Shown piece by piece: positions 7,504-16,360 of a DNA stretch of 40,642 nucleotides. The translations under genes and the position numbers were made by a program. The DNA lies in assembly GCA_002070945.1 (NCBI GenBank), contig MWEG01000085.1, positions 1-40,642 on the forward strand, in the 5' to 3' direction. The number at the start of each line of letters is the position of its first letter. Within the stretch, counting starts at the first letter, position 1. The notes below the pieces were generated by a model that was not told the DNA's origin, did not search any database, and was given only the letters and a program-made list of their open reading frames with translations. This DNA is from Lentisphaerae bacterium ADurb.Bin082. GTDB lineage: Bacteria > Verrucomicrobiota > Lentisphaeria > Oligosphaerales > Oligosphaeraceae.

Positions 7504-8886
7504 TCAGATTCGGTCGTTCCAGGTCTCCAGGTGTTCGCAGTCGATGCCTCCAGGAGGCGCTGGCAGTCGGCAATTGCGCAAAGTCAGGTCTTTGACATGG
7601 GCGGTCAGCATGGCGTGTGTCCAGGGACCTTTCAATTCGCCCCAGGTCAGGCGGACGCGGTCCATGGAAAAGCCGTCGATATTGGCGGCATAGATGGCGT
7701 AGGGCCGGTAGCCAGGGAAACGTTGGGCGCAGGTTTCGCCGTCTTGGAGCAGGCGGATATGTTCGCCGCCGTTGTATTCCAGATCGATGTCGACCAGGGA
7801 TACATTGCGCAAGTTGAGGTCGTGGTTGCCTTGGAAAAGCGAGGTTATGCAGCCGTAGCCACGCACGCCGCGGATAGTGATGTTGCGGAGAAGTTTGCCG
7901 GAATGGGCCATCGGAGCCTCATGGTGGTTGGAAACCAGGTCAAACGGCATGTGAGTCTGCATGACGATATTGTCGAAGAGGATGTCGCTCACGTCTGTAC
8001 CAGCGTCAGGATAGTCTTTGGGGCGAGACGTGCGGTCGCTCACGCTGGAGTCGCGATATGTCGAGAGGATGTCAATGCCGACGCCAGCGCGGCGGATGCA
8101 GAGGTTGCTGAGGCAACAGCGACGGATGCTGCCATTGCCGACTCCGACGCGGACAGCAGCCTGGTTGGTCATCAGGACGCAGTTGGTGACGGTGATGTCT
8201 TCGCAGACGCGGCTTGGGTCACGCAGGCGTTTCGGGTTGCCGCGGATGGCGATGGCGTCGTCAGCCCCGGTGATATTGCAATCGCTGACTGTGACTCGGC
8301 GGCAGGCGTCAATGTCGAGCCCGTCGGAATTCCAGGCTTTCATATCGTTGACAATGGTCAGGCCGCGGATAAGGGCGTCTTCGCAGCCATGCAGAAAGCA
8401 GGTCCAATAGGGCGAGTTGGTCAATTCCAGGTTTTCAATGCGGATGTTGGTTGATTCGCAGAAGAAGAGCATTTGTGCTGGGCGGGTGCCGGGGAATTGG
8501 GCGCGTGTGCAGGTGTAGGGGTCAAAGAAAGCGGCGCGGTTGCCGTCAATGCGACCGCCGCCAGTGAGGGTGACGTGATGCACCTCGACAGCGACGACCA
8601 GGTGGGCGCCGTTGGTTTTTTCAATGACGCTGGACCAGTTCTGGGGGCAGAAGTCAGGTGCATTGTAGTCGGCAATGTCTGGACTGGCTTGGAGCACGGC
8701 GCCGGGCTGGATGTCGAGGCAAACGTGGTTCTTCAGGTAGATGGTGCCGGACAGGTAGGTGCCTGGCGGCAACGTGACTCTGCCGCCACCCTGTTTGGCA
8801 CAGGCGTCAATGGCGGCCTGGATGGCCAGGTGATCCTTGGTTTTGCCGTCGCCGACGGCGCCGAATGTCCTGACGTCGTGCATCAT
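7504..8886 (-). CDS. glycoside hydrolase family 28-like protein (polygalacturonase fold)
   Basis: A 460-residue right-handed beta-helix protein. The N-terminus VRTFGAVGDGKTKDHLAIQAAIDA is the standard opening of pectin-lyase-fold/GH28 enzymes. Two of the four GH28 catalytic motifs are seen: N-S-D in WNSDGLDID (about 186-194) and D-D in GADDAIAI (about 209-216). The usual G-H-G appears replaced by VRVGVGNGS and the R-I-K motif is not evident, so activity may be altered. There is no signal peptide, so it should be cytoplasmic and act on imported oligosaccharides. The start at 8886 has GGAG six bases upstream. It lies 65 bases ahead of the dehydratase alpha gene and 40 bases after the AsmA-like gene. 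Confidence 0.8.
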   Translation of the reverse strand: MMHDVRTFGAVGDGKTKDHLAIQAAIDACAKQGGGRVTLPPGTYLSGTIYLKNHVCLDIQPGAVLQASPDIADYNAPDFCPQNWSSVIEKTNGAHLVVAVEVHHVTLTGGGRIDGNRAAFFDPYTCTRAQFPGTRPAQMLFFCESTNIRIENLELTNSPYWTCFLHGCEDALIRGLTIVNDMKAWNSDGLDIDACRRVTVSDCNITGADDAIAIRGNPKRLRDPSRVCEDITVTNCVLMTNQAAVRVGVGNGSIRRCCLSNLCIRRAGVGIDILSTYRDSSVSDRTSRPKDYPDAGTDVSDILFDNIVMQTHMPFDLVSNHHEAPMAHSGKLLRNITIRGVRGYGCITSLFQGNHDLNLRNVSLVDIDLEYNGGEHIRLLQDGETCAQRFPGYRPYAIYAANIDGFSMDRVRLTWGELKGPWTHAMLTAHVKDLTLRNCRLPAPPGGIDCEHLETWNDRI

Positions 8887-8926
8887 GGTTGCTCCAATCC
8901 TGTCTTTTTTTGGGGGGTGGCGGAGG

Positions 8927-11900
8927 TCAATCGGTGGAGAAGATTTTACGCAGGGCGGTGCGCAGTTTCCATTCGTTTTTTTTGCGTGTGCCGCTCAATT
9001 CGGCGTGGAAAGCCCAAGTGAGGGGCTTGAGGACAAAGGAGAGGATGCTGACTTCTTTGAGGGCTTCACCGCTCACTTGGAAGAAGAGGCGGTCTTTTTC
9101 CCAGGAATATTCACCTTCCCCGGAGAGGGCGATGATGGTACCATTAGTGGAGAATTGGGGTACAACCAGCCGGGTGCCGAGGAATTCCAGGTCAGCGTCA
9201 AGGCTGGTGATTTTGCCCAGGCCATTGTCTTGTTTCTGGCGCAGCCAGCTGAAGGTCGTCAACTCCAGCAGGTATCCCAGCTTGGTGAACAGGGGCACTT
9301 CCCAGAGTTGGGCGTTGCGGACGGCGACATGGCCATTGCCTTCGACATGGAAAGGCCGGCTGGCCCAGTTGCGGAGGATGTCCAGGCGGCATTCCGCCTG
9401 GATGACGCCCGGGACAGAGGAAGCACCCTCGGAATTTTCCGTTAGGCCGAGTTTGGTTGAAAATTGGTCGAGGGAGACATTGTCTGCGATGAGGAGGATA
9501 TTGCCGGCTCTTGATTCCAGGTCATAGAGTCCAGAGGTCTTCAGGTTTCCGCCGAGATAGGAGGCCTGGATTACATCCCAGCGCACCTGGTTGGAGCTGA
9601 GGGTCCAGTTGGCGGTCACCTGCTCAGCACTGAAGTCCTGGAAGGAACATTGCGGCGTTTCGAGCGTTCCGCGCAGGGTGAGCAGCGGTTCGCCGCTGAG
9701 GAAGAAGGAACCCTCGCAGGTGACTTTGGTCTGGGACGAAAAGGTGATTGGCTCTAAGAAGGAAATCCAGTCAGGATTGATGGCCAGCAGGATTTGCTTA
9801 GGGTCAACGGTGCCTTCGGACTTGTTGATTTTGAGGTCGCATTGGGGGACGCCGGCAAAGGTCATGGCGATTTCGGCGTTGACGTCGCCGTCCGGCCTGG
9901 TCACGGTGATAGGCGCCACTTTCAGGCCGTAGGGCAGGTCGAGGTGGACTTCGAGGGCGACATCGCCGAGGTGGTTGCCGCGATAGAGAACGTTTTGGGC
10001 GGTGAGCGATGAGGCCATAGTCAGCTGCCAGTCGCTGTCAGTGCTGCCGGATTGGTAGACCAGGGAGGGCACGGTCACGACGGGCGGGTGGTTCGGGTCC
10101 CAGGTGACATGTTCCCAGATTTGCTGGTAGATGTCTTTGGCCAGCTTGGGAAAGATGAAGACCTCGGCGATTTCCGGCCGCCCGGTCAGCATGATCTTGT
10201 TCAGGGTCAAGACGAACGGGTCGTATTGAATCAGGATTTCCAGGGCCAGTGGCTCTCCGGCGGCGGTGACTCCTTTCAGGTCGAGGAAATTCGTTGCGTG
10301 CGGGGTGATTTCCACCAGGCAGCTGGCTTCGGCAAGGTCGAGTTTGCCAAAGCTGCCGCCATCGCTGTGGAGTTGTGCGAGAACTTTCCAGTTTTGGCTG
10401 CCGGCGATTTCGGTTTCAGGCATGTCAAGGCTGAAGCTGACGGGGTTTTTCGGGCAGCGTATCTGGCCGACGATATCGTCAGCCGGCAGTTTGAGCGGCG
10501 TCTGGTAGGTCTGATAGATGCGGTCAGGGAAGACGGCGCCGCGGCTGGTGACGCTGAGTCGGCTCTTGTCGACATCGCAGACAGCCTCGCCTTGCCAGTC
10601 GAGGGCGGTGGCGAAGCTGTCTGCGTCGGCGCCGGGGTTATGGGCAAGCACTCGGGCTGAGAAGGCGATGGCAGTGGGCTTGCTGTCGACTAAGTCAGCC
10701 AGGCTGGCGCTGGCTGTGAAGTGTACGGCGTCGGCTGGCAGTCCTGGCAGGCCAGCCGTGGCGCTAGTCATGGTCAGGACGGCATTTTTGAGTTCCAAGG
10801 TGATTTTAGGATTGTAGAGGCTGGCGTCCAGGATGGGCAGGTAGCGGGTTTCCGCAGTGGCGGTGGCGTGCCATTGTTGCCAGGAGGCAATCGGCGATTC
10901 CTTCATGTCCAGGTGGAGTTTGAGATTGCGCCTTTCAGCGCCGAACCAGGCCGTCGGAAGTTGGAGGCCAATGTGGCGGGCGTGGTGGAACACCGGCAGT
11001 TCGCCGTTGAGCTCTGCCGCGATTGTTTTGGTGTTCAGGTTGAACGTCAGGTCGCCGGCCAGCCATTCCGTGTTGGCGGGATTCAAGCTGAGGTGAAGTT
11101 CGGAAATGGCGATGGTAGGCGGTGTCGAGACGAGGACAAAGCGGCCGCGATGGATTTGCAGGCCATACAGGGGCATGCTATTGAAATGGCACTCCAGCCG
11201 CGGATTGAGCTTCTGCCATTCCAAGGGGGAGTGGGGGAGTTTAGCCGTAAAATGAATGGGCGTAGTCAGGGTGGCGATCGAGGACAGGTTGCCGCTTTCG
11301 ATGTGGGCAAGGTGCAGGAGCGTGGCAGGGAAAAGTTGGCCATGCAAGTTGGCGGCGACGGTTTTTTCCTTCAGGTCGAGTTCGACGTTGCCTTGGACGA
11401 TTTCGCTGCGGCTGAGGAACCATTGCAGGCGGGTGAAGGCCAGTTGACCTTGCTTCAGGCTGCAGTCTCCGCGCAGCTTAGTGATCATGATCGGCCCCAG
11501 CAAGGCATGTCCGAGGCTGAAGTCGCCATTGAGGGCGAATTGGCTCGGTTCCAGACAGTCGAGCGTGGCCTTCAGGTTGACGAAGGCGTCATTTTCCCCC
11601 CATCGGCATTGTTTGAGCAGTTTGGCGACGCTAGCGACACTGGCTTGGGCGGACGGGTTGAAGCGGATTTGGCGCTGGCTGCGGTCCGTATCCAGCAAGG
11701 AGGCGATTTGGCTGAAGTTGGCCAGGGTGAAGGCACCGGTGAAGTTGACGCCTTCGCAGGCCGCCTTGACCTGGAGGTGAAAGCGGTCGTCCTTGCCGCG
11801 TCTTCCCTGCGCCAGACTGACGGTTGTGCGCCATACTTCGCTGGGGTCAGTTTGCAGCAAGGACACCTCGGCGTCGTTGATAGCGAAGTCATCGATGACC

Positions 11901-12211
11901 AGTTTGCCTTGCAGAAGGCGCCAGAGGTTGGGGCGGCAATGGATATCGTTGGCGGCCAGGCGCATTGGGCCAGCCGGGGTGTCGATGAAGAACTCGGGAT
12001 TGAGCATGACCACGCCATTGACGGCACCGATGCGCAGATGCGTGAAAGACCCGCGCAGGCCGGCATGTTGCAGAATAGCCTTGACTTGCGGATGCCAAGA
12101 TGATGGCAGGCCATTAGTTTCAAACCAGAAATCGACGCCGGCCACGAAGAAGACTGCGGCCAGCAGCGGGCGGAGAAAGGCGTTTCGATAGAGCGTACTG
12201 AGCAGCTTCAT
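8927..12211 (-). CDS. AsmA-like inner-membrane protein
   Basis: A 1094-residue protein with one N-terminal membrane anchor (about residues 13-31, RPLLAAVFFVAGVDFWF) and a long beta-rich periplasmic part of repeating AsmA/TamB-type segments. The C-terminal 200 residues contain the AsmA-like C-terminal pattern: an internal G-H-V-A-V-R-N-A-Q-L-W stretch, then VPLFTKLGYLLEL and LRTALRKIF at the end. Members bridge the inner and outer membranes and are implicated in lipid transport or outer-membrane homeostasis in Gram-negative bacteria. It is the first gene of the minus-strand run leading into the GH28-like and dehydratase genes, although a functional link is not obvious. The ribosome binding site is weak. 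Confidence 0.75.
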   Translation of the reverse strand: MKLLSTLYRNAFLRPLLAAVFFVAGVDFWFETNGLPSSWHPQVKAILQHAGLRGSFTHLRIGAVNGVVMLNPEFFIDTPAGPMRLAANDIHCRPNLWRLLQGKLVIDDFAINDAEVSLLQTDPSEVWRTTVSLAQGRRGKDDRFHLQVKAACEGVNFTGAFTLANFSQIASLLDTDRSQRQIRFNPSAQASVASVAKLLKQCRWGENDAFVNLKATLDCLEPSQFALNGDFSLGHALLGPIMITKLRGDCSLKQGQLAFTRLQWFLSRSEIVQGNVELDLKEKTVAANLHGQLFPATLLHLAHIESGNLSSIATLTTPIHFTAKLPHSPLEWQKLNPRLECHFNSMPLYGLQIHRGRFVLVSTPPTIAISELHLSLNPANTEWLAGDLTFNLNTKTIAAELNGELPVFHHARHIGLQLPTAWFGAERRNLKLHLDMKESPIASWQQWHATATAETRYLPILDASLYNPKITLELKNAVLTMTSATAGLPGLPADAVHFTASASLADLVDSKPTAIAFSARVLAHNPGADADSFATALDWQGEAVCDVDKSRLSVTSRGAVFPDRIYQTYQTPLKLPADDIVGQIRCPKNPVSFSLDMPETEIAGSQNWKVLAQLHSDGGSFGKLDLAEASCLVEITPHATNFLDLKGVTAAGEPLALEILIQYDPFVLTLNKIMLTGRPEIAEVFIFPKLAKDIYQQIWEHVTWDPNHPPVVTVPSLVYQSGSTDSDWQLTMASSLTAQNVLYRGNHLGDVALEVHLDLPYGLKVAPITVTRPDGDVNAEIAMTFAGVPQCDLKINKSEGTVDPKQILLAINPDWISFLEPITFSSQTKVTCEGSFFLSGEPLLTLRGTLETPQCSFQDFSAEQVTANWTLSSNQVRWDVIQASYLGGNLKTSGLYDLESRAGNILLIADNVSLDQFSTKLGLTENSEGASSVPGVIQAECRLDILRNWASRPFHVEGNGHVAVRNAQLWEVPLFTKLGYLLELTTFSWLRQKQDNGLGKITSLDADLEFLGTRLVVPQFSTNGTIIALSGEGEYSWEKDRLFFQVSGEALKEVSILSFVLKPLTWAFHAELSGTRKKNEWKLRTALRKIFSTD

Positions 12212-12336
12212 GGCTGGTTGCTGGCAAAGGGCGGTGCTATGCGCATGGGCGCGCGGTCGATGTCAGGGAAAAGATAAGGCCGCAGTCATTCCAGAAAACA
12301 TAACGCCGAATAGGTAGAATTGCCAGACGCGGCAGT

Positions 12337-12470
12337 ATGAATTATGAATTATGAATTATGAATTATGAATGACAAATGCGCCTCAGCATTCAGCATTCAG
12401 CATTCAGCATTCAGCATTCAGCATTCAGCATTCAGCATTCAGCATTCAGCATTCAGCATTCAACATTCAG
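12337..12470. repeat. composite heptamer array 1: (ATGAATT)4 - spacer - (AGCATTC)12
   Basis: On the plus strand, four full ATGAATT units and a partial one (12337-12370) are followed by a short spacer ending AATGCGCCTC. Then come eleven perfect AGCATTC units and one AACATTC variant (12385-12468), closing with AGCCCCT. The array lies 20 bases beyond the stop codon of the minus-strand recO and upstream of the AsmA-like gene. The same composite occurs at 26432-26512. The open plus-strand frames across the repeat are artefacts, because AGCATTC contains no stop in any frame. Confidence 0.95.
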
Positions 12471-12489
12471 CCCCTCGCTTCTGCTCGCT

Positions 12490-13107
12490 TCAGGCTCTGG
12501 GCGGGACTATGCACTCGGCTCGGAGCAGCAGTTGGCAGGCCCAGTCAAACAGTTGCGACCAGCATTGCGGCGTCAGTTTCGGTGGAGGGGCGCCGGCGGA
12601 CATGAGCAGCAGCTGTTTGCATTGTTCCATCTGTTGATCAGACTGCTGGTAGCCGTCCAGCCATCCTTCTTCAAAGAGGAAGGCGACGGCGATGCCGGTC
12701 AGGACAGGTTCTGGCTGAGTATTCGAATCGGCCAATCGTTCCAGTGCGACCGTGAGAGCGTGGAAGTAATGCTCGTGCGTTGTTTCCGGCAGGACATTGG
12801 CGAGGGTGAATTGAGCGATCCAGCAGGCGGCCTGGAAGGACGGATAGTTCTTAGTCAGGCCGGAAAAATCCTGGATAAGATCGGCGTCTTGGCAGCGCTG
12901 GAGTTTTCCGGTTGACGGTCGGTAGACGATTTTCACCCAGCGGAACAGGTCCAGGTGGGGGAAGTTGGACTTGCTTCCTGGCAGCGGGTTTGGGGTGATG
13001 AAGGCCAGCTGTCCCTGCGTCGGGGAGATGCCTGCGACAATAAGCCGGGAAGTGCCGTAGGGCGTTTTCCGGAGGACGATGAAGTCGGTGGCCAGCGATT
13101 CAGTCAT
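12490..13107 (-). CDS. recO: DNA repair protein RecO-like
   Basis: A 205-residue protein with the RecO layout: an N-terminal OB-fold (about 5-75, DFIVLRKTPYGTSRLIVAGISPTQG) and a helical C-terminal part containing FSGLTKNYPSFQAACWIAQF and TTHEHYFHALTVALERLA. RecO works with RecR and RecF to load RecA onto SSB-coated DNA. It is shorter than the usual 230-250 residues and shows no CxxC zinc motif. The start ATG overlaps the RarA-fusion stop by 8 bases, so it is the last gene of the MATE-to-RecO operon. Moderately divergent; call likely. Confidence 0.7.
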   Translation of the reverse strand: MTESLATDFIVLRKTPYGTSRLIVAGISPTQGQLAFITPNPLPGSKSNFPHLDLFRWVKIVYRPSTGKLQRCQDADLIQDFSGLTKNYPSFQAACWIAQFTLANVLPETTHEHYFHALTVALERLADSNTQPEPVLTGIAVAFLFEEGWLDGYQQSDQQMEQCKQLLLMSAGAPPPKLTPQCWSQLFDWACQLLLRAECIVPPRA

Positions 13108-15325
13108 GGGTGGCAGTCAGAAAGGCGACCGTGGAGTGCCAGGTGACGTGGCGGGCGGCGCGGGCCAGGGCGGCTTTGGCGGCCAGGATGTCTTCGGGCG
13201 TCAGGCCGTGCTGGCTAAGGCGTTGGGCAAAGCTGCCGGGATGATCAGCAAACCATCGTTCCAGCTGCGCCGGAGCAATGGTCTGGTCACGACGGAAGAC
13301 GGTACACGAGGATTTGCACACGCCCAGGCCGGCGTCTGTCGCTTGCTGCATCAGGTCGCGGTCGTCCCAGTTGACGATTGGGTCGGCGGGGTTGGTGTAG
13401 ACCGCCTCCTCGGCGGCGAGAAAACGCTCGTGGCGGACCTGGCCAGCGGCGTCCTGGGGACGAGGCAGGAAGGCACCCAAGCGCTGCGAGAAGCGCGGGA
13501 TGTTTTCGGCGACGGCCAGTCCGCCGCCGGGCAGGAGGAGGCCTGCGACCAGCTTCAGGATGGCGCTGCGGTCGGAGGCGCGGGACAAGAGATTGCGGCC
13601 GACAATGAAGTCGAAACGGATGTCACTGTCATGCTTGGCAAGCAATTCCGGCAGCTGCTCCGGCGTTCCGACTAAGATGATTGGGCGGCGCAGCAGCGGT
13701 AGGCTTTCTGCCTGGTCAAGGAGCTGCTGGCCTGCGGCCTCAGAAGCGACCAGGGCGAACACGCCGCCTTCAGGGACTCGCCGCAGGGCTTCCCAGGTGA
13801 AGACTCCGGCGTCAGCGGTGATGTCCAGAATGAGGTCGTGGCGCTGAAATGGGCGGCTGGCAAAGAGGGTTTCGCGGATGGCGGCCAAGTCGGAACTCAG
13901 GGTGTCGGCCGCTCGCGCCAGCCATTTTTCCGCTGCCTTGTCCGCTGGGCTGAAGGTAAGAATTTCCGGCGGCGCCAGGCTTTGGTTTTGTTCTCGGACG
14001 GCTGCCAGTTGCAGTTCGCGCCGTTGGCGGACGGTTTCGGCCAGGGTTTGCTCATAGCCGATGTGGCCTGGCTCATAGAATATCTTTCCTTGCAGCGTGG
14101 ACGGCAGGTATTGCTGGGCGACCCAGTGATCGCGGTAGGCGTGCGGGTACCGATAGCCGACGCCGTGCCCAAAGCCCTCTTGGTCGCGGCTGGCGTCTTT
14201 GAGGTGGTTGGGCACTTCGGCCTCGCGTTCGTCGCCAACCAGCTTGAGGGCGTCGAAGAAGCCCATGACCGAGTTTGATTTAGGGGCAGTGGCGCAGTAG
14301 AGGGCGGCGTGGGCGAGCGGGTAGTGGCCTTCTGGCAGGCCGACGCGGTCAAAGGCCTCGGCAGCGGCGATGACGAATGCCAGGGCGTGCGGGTCAGCCA
14401 TGCCGATGTCTTCGCTGGCAAAGATAGTCATGCGGCGGAAGATGAAGCGCGGGTCTTCGCCGGCATAGACCATTTTCGCCAGCCAGTAGAAGGCGGCGTC
14501 AGGGTCAGAGCCGCGCATGGATTTGATGAAGGCGCTGATAGTGTCGAAATGGCAGTCGCCTTCCTTATCGTACAGCACGGCACGGCGCTGGATGGATTCC
14601 TCGGCCACGGCCATGGTGATATGGATGACGCCATCCTGGTCAGGCGGCGTAGTTTCTACGGCCAGCTCCAGGGCATTGAGGGCGGCGCGAGCGTCGCCGT
14701 TGGCAATGTCAGCGAGGTGTTCCAGGGCGTCATCGTCAATGGTCAGTCGACGTTGGCCATAGCCGCGTTCAGGGTCGAGCATGGCGCTGCGGATGATATC
14801 ACGGATATTATTGTTGTCCAGCGGCTTAAGCTGGAAGATTCGACTCCGGCTGACCAGGGCGCGGTTGACCGTGAAGTAGGGGTTTTCGGTGGTTGCTCCG
14901 ATCAGGATGACGGTGCCATTTTCCACCCAGGGCAGAAGGGCGTCCTGCTGGGCTTTGTTCCAGCGGTGGACTTCGTCGATGAAGAGGATGGTACGCTGGC
15001 CGTATTCGCCCAGGCGGCGCTGGGCTGCCGTGGTGATCTCGCGCAGGTCAGCGATGCCGGCCATGACGGCGTTAAGGGTGACGAAGGTGCTTTTGGTGGT
15101 GTTGGCGATGACTGCGGCGAGGGTGGTTTTGCCGGTGCCAGGCGGGCCGTAGAAGATCAGTGACGACATCTGGTCAGCCTGAATGGCGCGGCGTAGCAGT
15201 CGACCTGGCGCCAGGATATGCTCCTGCCCGATGTACTCCTCTAAAGTGCGCGGACGCATGCGGGCCGCCAACGGCTGCTCGTGGCGCATTTTTTTTTCGC
15301 GGGCATGGTCAAATAAGGTGGTCAT
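13100..15325 (-). CDS. rarA: RarA/MgsA AAA+ ATPase fused to a methyltransferase-like domain
   Basis: A 741-residue protein. Residues 15-440 are a replication-associated recombination protein A: Walker A GPPGTGKTT (60-68), Walker B ILFIDEVH (113-120), sensor GATTENPYF, and C-terminal RarA helices with GDCHFDTISAFIKSMRGSDPD and HPDAYRDHWV-like segments (here YPHAYRDHWV). RarA acts at stalled replication forks. The extra 300 residues include a degraded Rossmann methyltransferase pattern (LDITADAGVFTWEALRR, FDFIVGRNLL, LLLPGGGLAVAENIP), a fusion also known from cyanobacterial RarA proteins. The ATG at 15325 overlaps the upstream oxidoreductase stop (ATGA) and is chosen over an upstream in-frame start because it begins the family N-terminus. 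Confidence 0.88.
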   Translation of the reverse strand: MTTLFDHAREKKMRHEQPLAARMRPRTLEEYIGQEHILAPGRLLRRAIQADQMSSLIFYGPPGTGKTTLAAVIANTTKSTFVTLNAVMAGIADLREITTAAQRRLGEYGQRTILFIDEVHRWNKAQQDALLPWVENGTVILIGATTENPYFTVNRALVSRSRIFQLKPLDNNNIRDIIRSAMLDPERGYGQRRLTIDDDALEHLADIANGDARAALNALELAVETTPPDQDGVIHITMAVAEESIQRRAVLYDKEGDCHFDTISAFIKSMRGSDPDAAFYWLAKMVYAGEDPRFIFRRMTIFASEDIGMADPHALAFVIAAAEAFDRVGLPEGHYPLAHAALYCATAPKSNSVMGFFDALKLVGDEREAEVPNHLKDASRDQEGFGHGVGYRYPHAYRDHWVAQQYLPSTLQGKIFYEPGHIGYEQTLAETVRQRRELQLAAVREQNQSLAPPEILTFSPADKAAEKWLARAADTLSSDLAAIRETLFASRPFQRHDLILDITADAGVFTWEALRRVPEGGVFALVASEAAGQQLLDQAESLPLLRRPIILVGTPEQLPELLAKHDSDIRFDFIVGRNLLSRASDRSAILKLVAGLLLPGGGLAVAENIPRFSQRLGAFLPRPQDAAGQVRHERFLAAEEAVYTNPADPIVNWDDRDLMQQATDAGLGVCKSSCTVFRRDQTIAPAQLERWFADHPGSFAQRLSQHGLTPEDILAAKAALARAARHVTWHSTVAFLTATHD

Positions 15326-16347
15326 GGATAAAGCAGTCGGCTGCCTTCGATGACGATTTTTCGGCCGTTTTGCTGGGCGCTTGTGCAGATGGCAATGCAA
15401 GCCAGGTGGCTGTTGACAGCCGATTGCAAGTTGTGCGGAGATTCCTTGTCCTCGCGGATGCATTCGATCAGATGTTCGACCATTTCCGGGAAGGGGTGGT
15501 CGTAAACGTCGCCAGACTGCTTGGTGCCAGTGTCGAGGGTGAAGAAGTTCTTCTGGCCGGCGAATCTTCGGAGATAGAACTGGTCGTTGACGATGGTGCC
15601 GTATTCGCCAAGGATGCTGAGGTTGGCGGTATAGGGGACGTCGCCGACGAGCGAGCAAGTGAAGACGCCGAGTGCGCCATTGGCGAATTTCACTTGGGCG
15701 GTTTCCACGGGCGGGTATTCATAGTAGTCGCCGACCATGGCGTTGGCTGCGGTGACTTCGACGATGTCGCTGTCTAAGATGTACCTGGCCATGTCCACAG
15801 AGTGGCAGCCAGCGAGGATGAAGGCGCCGCCGGTCTGCTCCTTGTGCTTCATCCAGCCTTTGCGCTCCCGGCCAAACCAGTAGTCGACATTGGCCATGAA
15901 GACCTTGCCGAGTTCGCCTTCGCTGACCAGTTTCTTCTGCAACTTGACGAGTGGCTTGAAGCGGAGAATGAAGGCGACTAAGCTGCGGACGCGGTTGGAG
16001 GCGGCAGCGTCAAGCATGACCGGGATGTCGTCCGCCTTGATGACCATGGGCTTTTCGACAAAGATGTGCTTGCCAGCCTGGGCAGCGCGGATGGCTTCGC
16101 TGGCGTGTTGGTTGTTCGGGGTGCAGATGGAGATGATGTCAACCGACGGATCGTTGAGAATCTGATCGAAGTCGTCATAAACGCGGCATTGAAGGCCAAA
16201 TTCGCGCTGCTTGGCCTCGACGCTGGCCAGGGAGCGGCTGCCTAAGCCAACGATTTCACAGGCGGGATGCTTCAGATAGGCATTGATGTGGCCGCTGGCG
16301 ACCCAGCCGCAGCCCCAGACAGCGCAGCCGTATTTCCCATTGCGCAT
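15322..16347 (-). CDS. Gfo/Idh/MocA-family oxidoreductase
   Basis: A 341-residue NAD(P)-dependent dehydrogenase. The N-terminal Rossmann fold contains AVWGCGWVASGHI (about 8-20); ICTPNNQHASEAIRAAQAG and the hallmark EKP (FVEKPM) follow, and then a C-terminal alpha/beta domain with GGAFILAGCHSVDMARYIL, holding the usual catalytic-region histidine. Members oxidise or reduce sugars and sugar derivatives; the substrate here is unknown. The start at 16347 (MRNGKYG) is chosen because AAGGAAA precedes it and it avoids overlap with the Memo-AMMECR1 gene, which ends at 16361. It is coupled to the next gene by a 4-base overlap. Confidence 0.88.
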   Translation of the reverse strand: MRNGKYGCAVWGCGWVASGHINAYLKHPACEIVGLGSRSLASVEAKQREFGLQCRVYDDFDQILNDPSVDIISICTPNNQHASEAIRAAQAGKHIFVEKPMVIKADDIPVMLDAAASNRVRSLVAFILRFKPLVKLQKKLVSEGELGKVFMANVDYWFGRERKGWMKHKEQTGGAFILAGCHSVDMARYILDSDIVEVTAANAMVGDYYEYPPVETAQVKFANGALGVFTCSLVGDVPYTANLSILGEYGTIVNDQFYLRRFAGQKNFFTLDTGTKQSGDVYDHPFPEMVEHLIECIREDKESPHNLQSAVNSHLACIAICTSAQQNGRKIVIEGSRLLYP

Positions 16348-16360
16348 GATGTATTTCCTT

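Noticed and set aside
10721..12103. A 460-codon open frame on the plus strand
   Set aside because: It lies wholly antisense to the AsmA-like gene, has low-complexity Gly/Val/Ala content and no family resemblance; it reflects the GC-rich third positions of the real gene.
12385..12468. Possible CRISPR array
   Set aside because: The repeat unit is only 7 bases with no spacers; it is a tandem microsatellite-like array.
12365..12637. Plus-strand open frames encoding repeated SAFSIQH peptides
   Set aside because: They are artefacts of the stop-free strand of the AGCATTC heptamer array, open in all three frames, and overlap the end of recO on the other strand.
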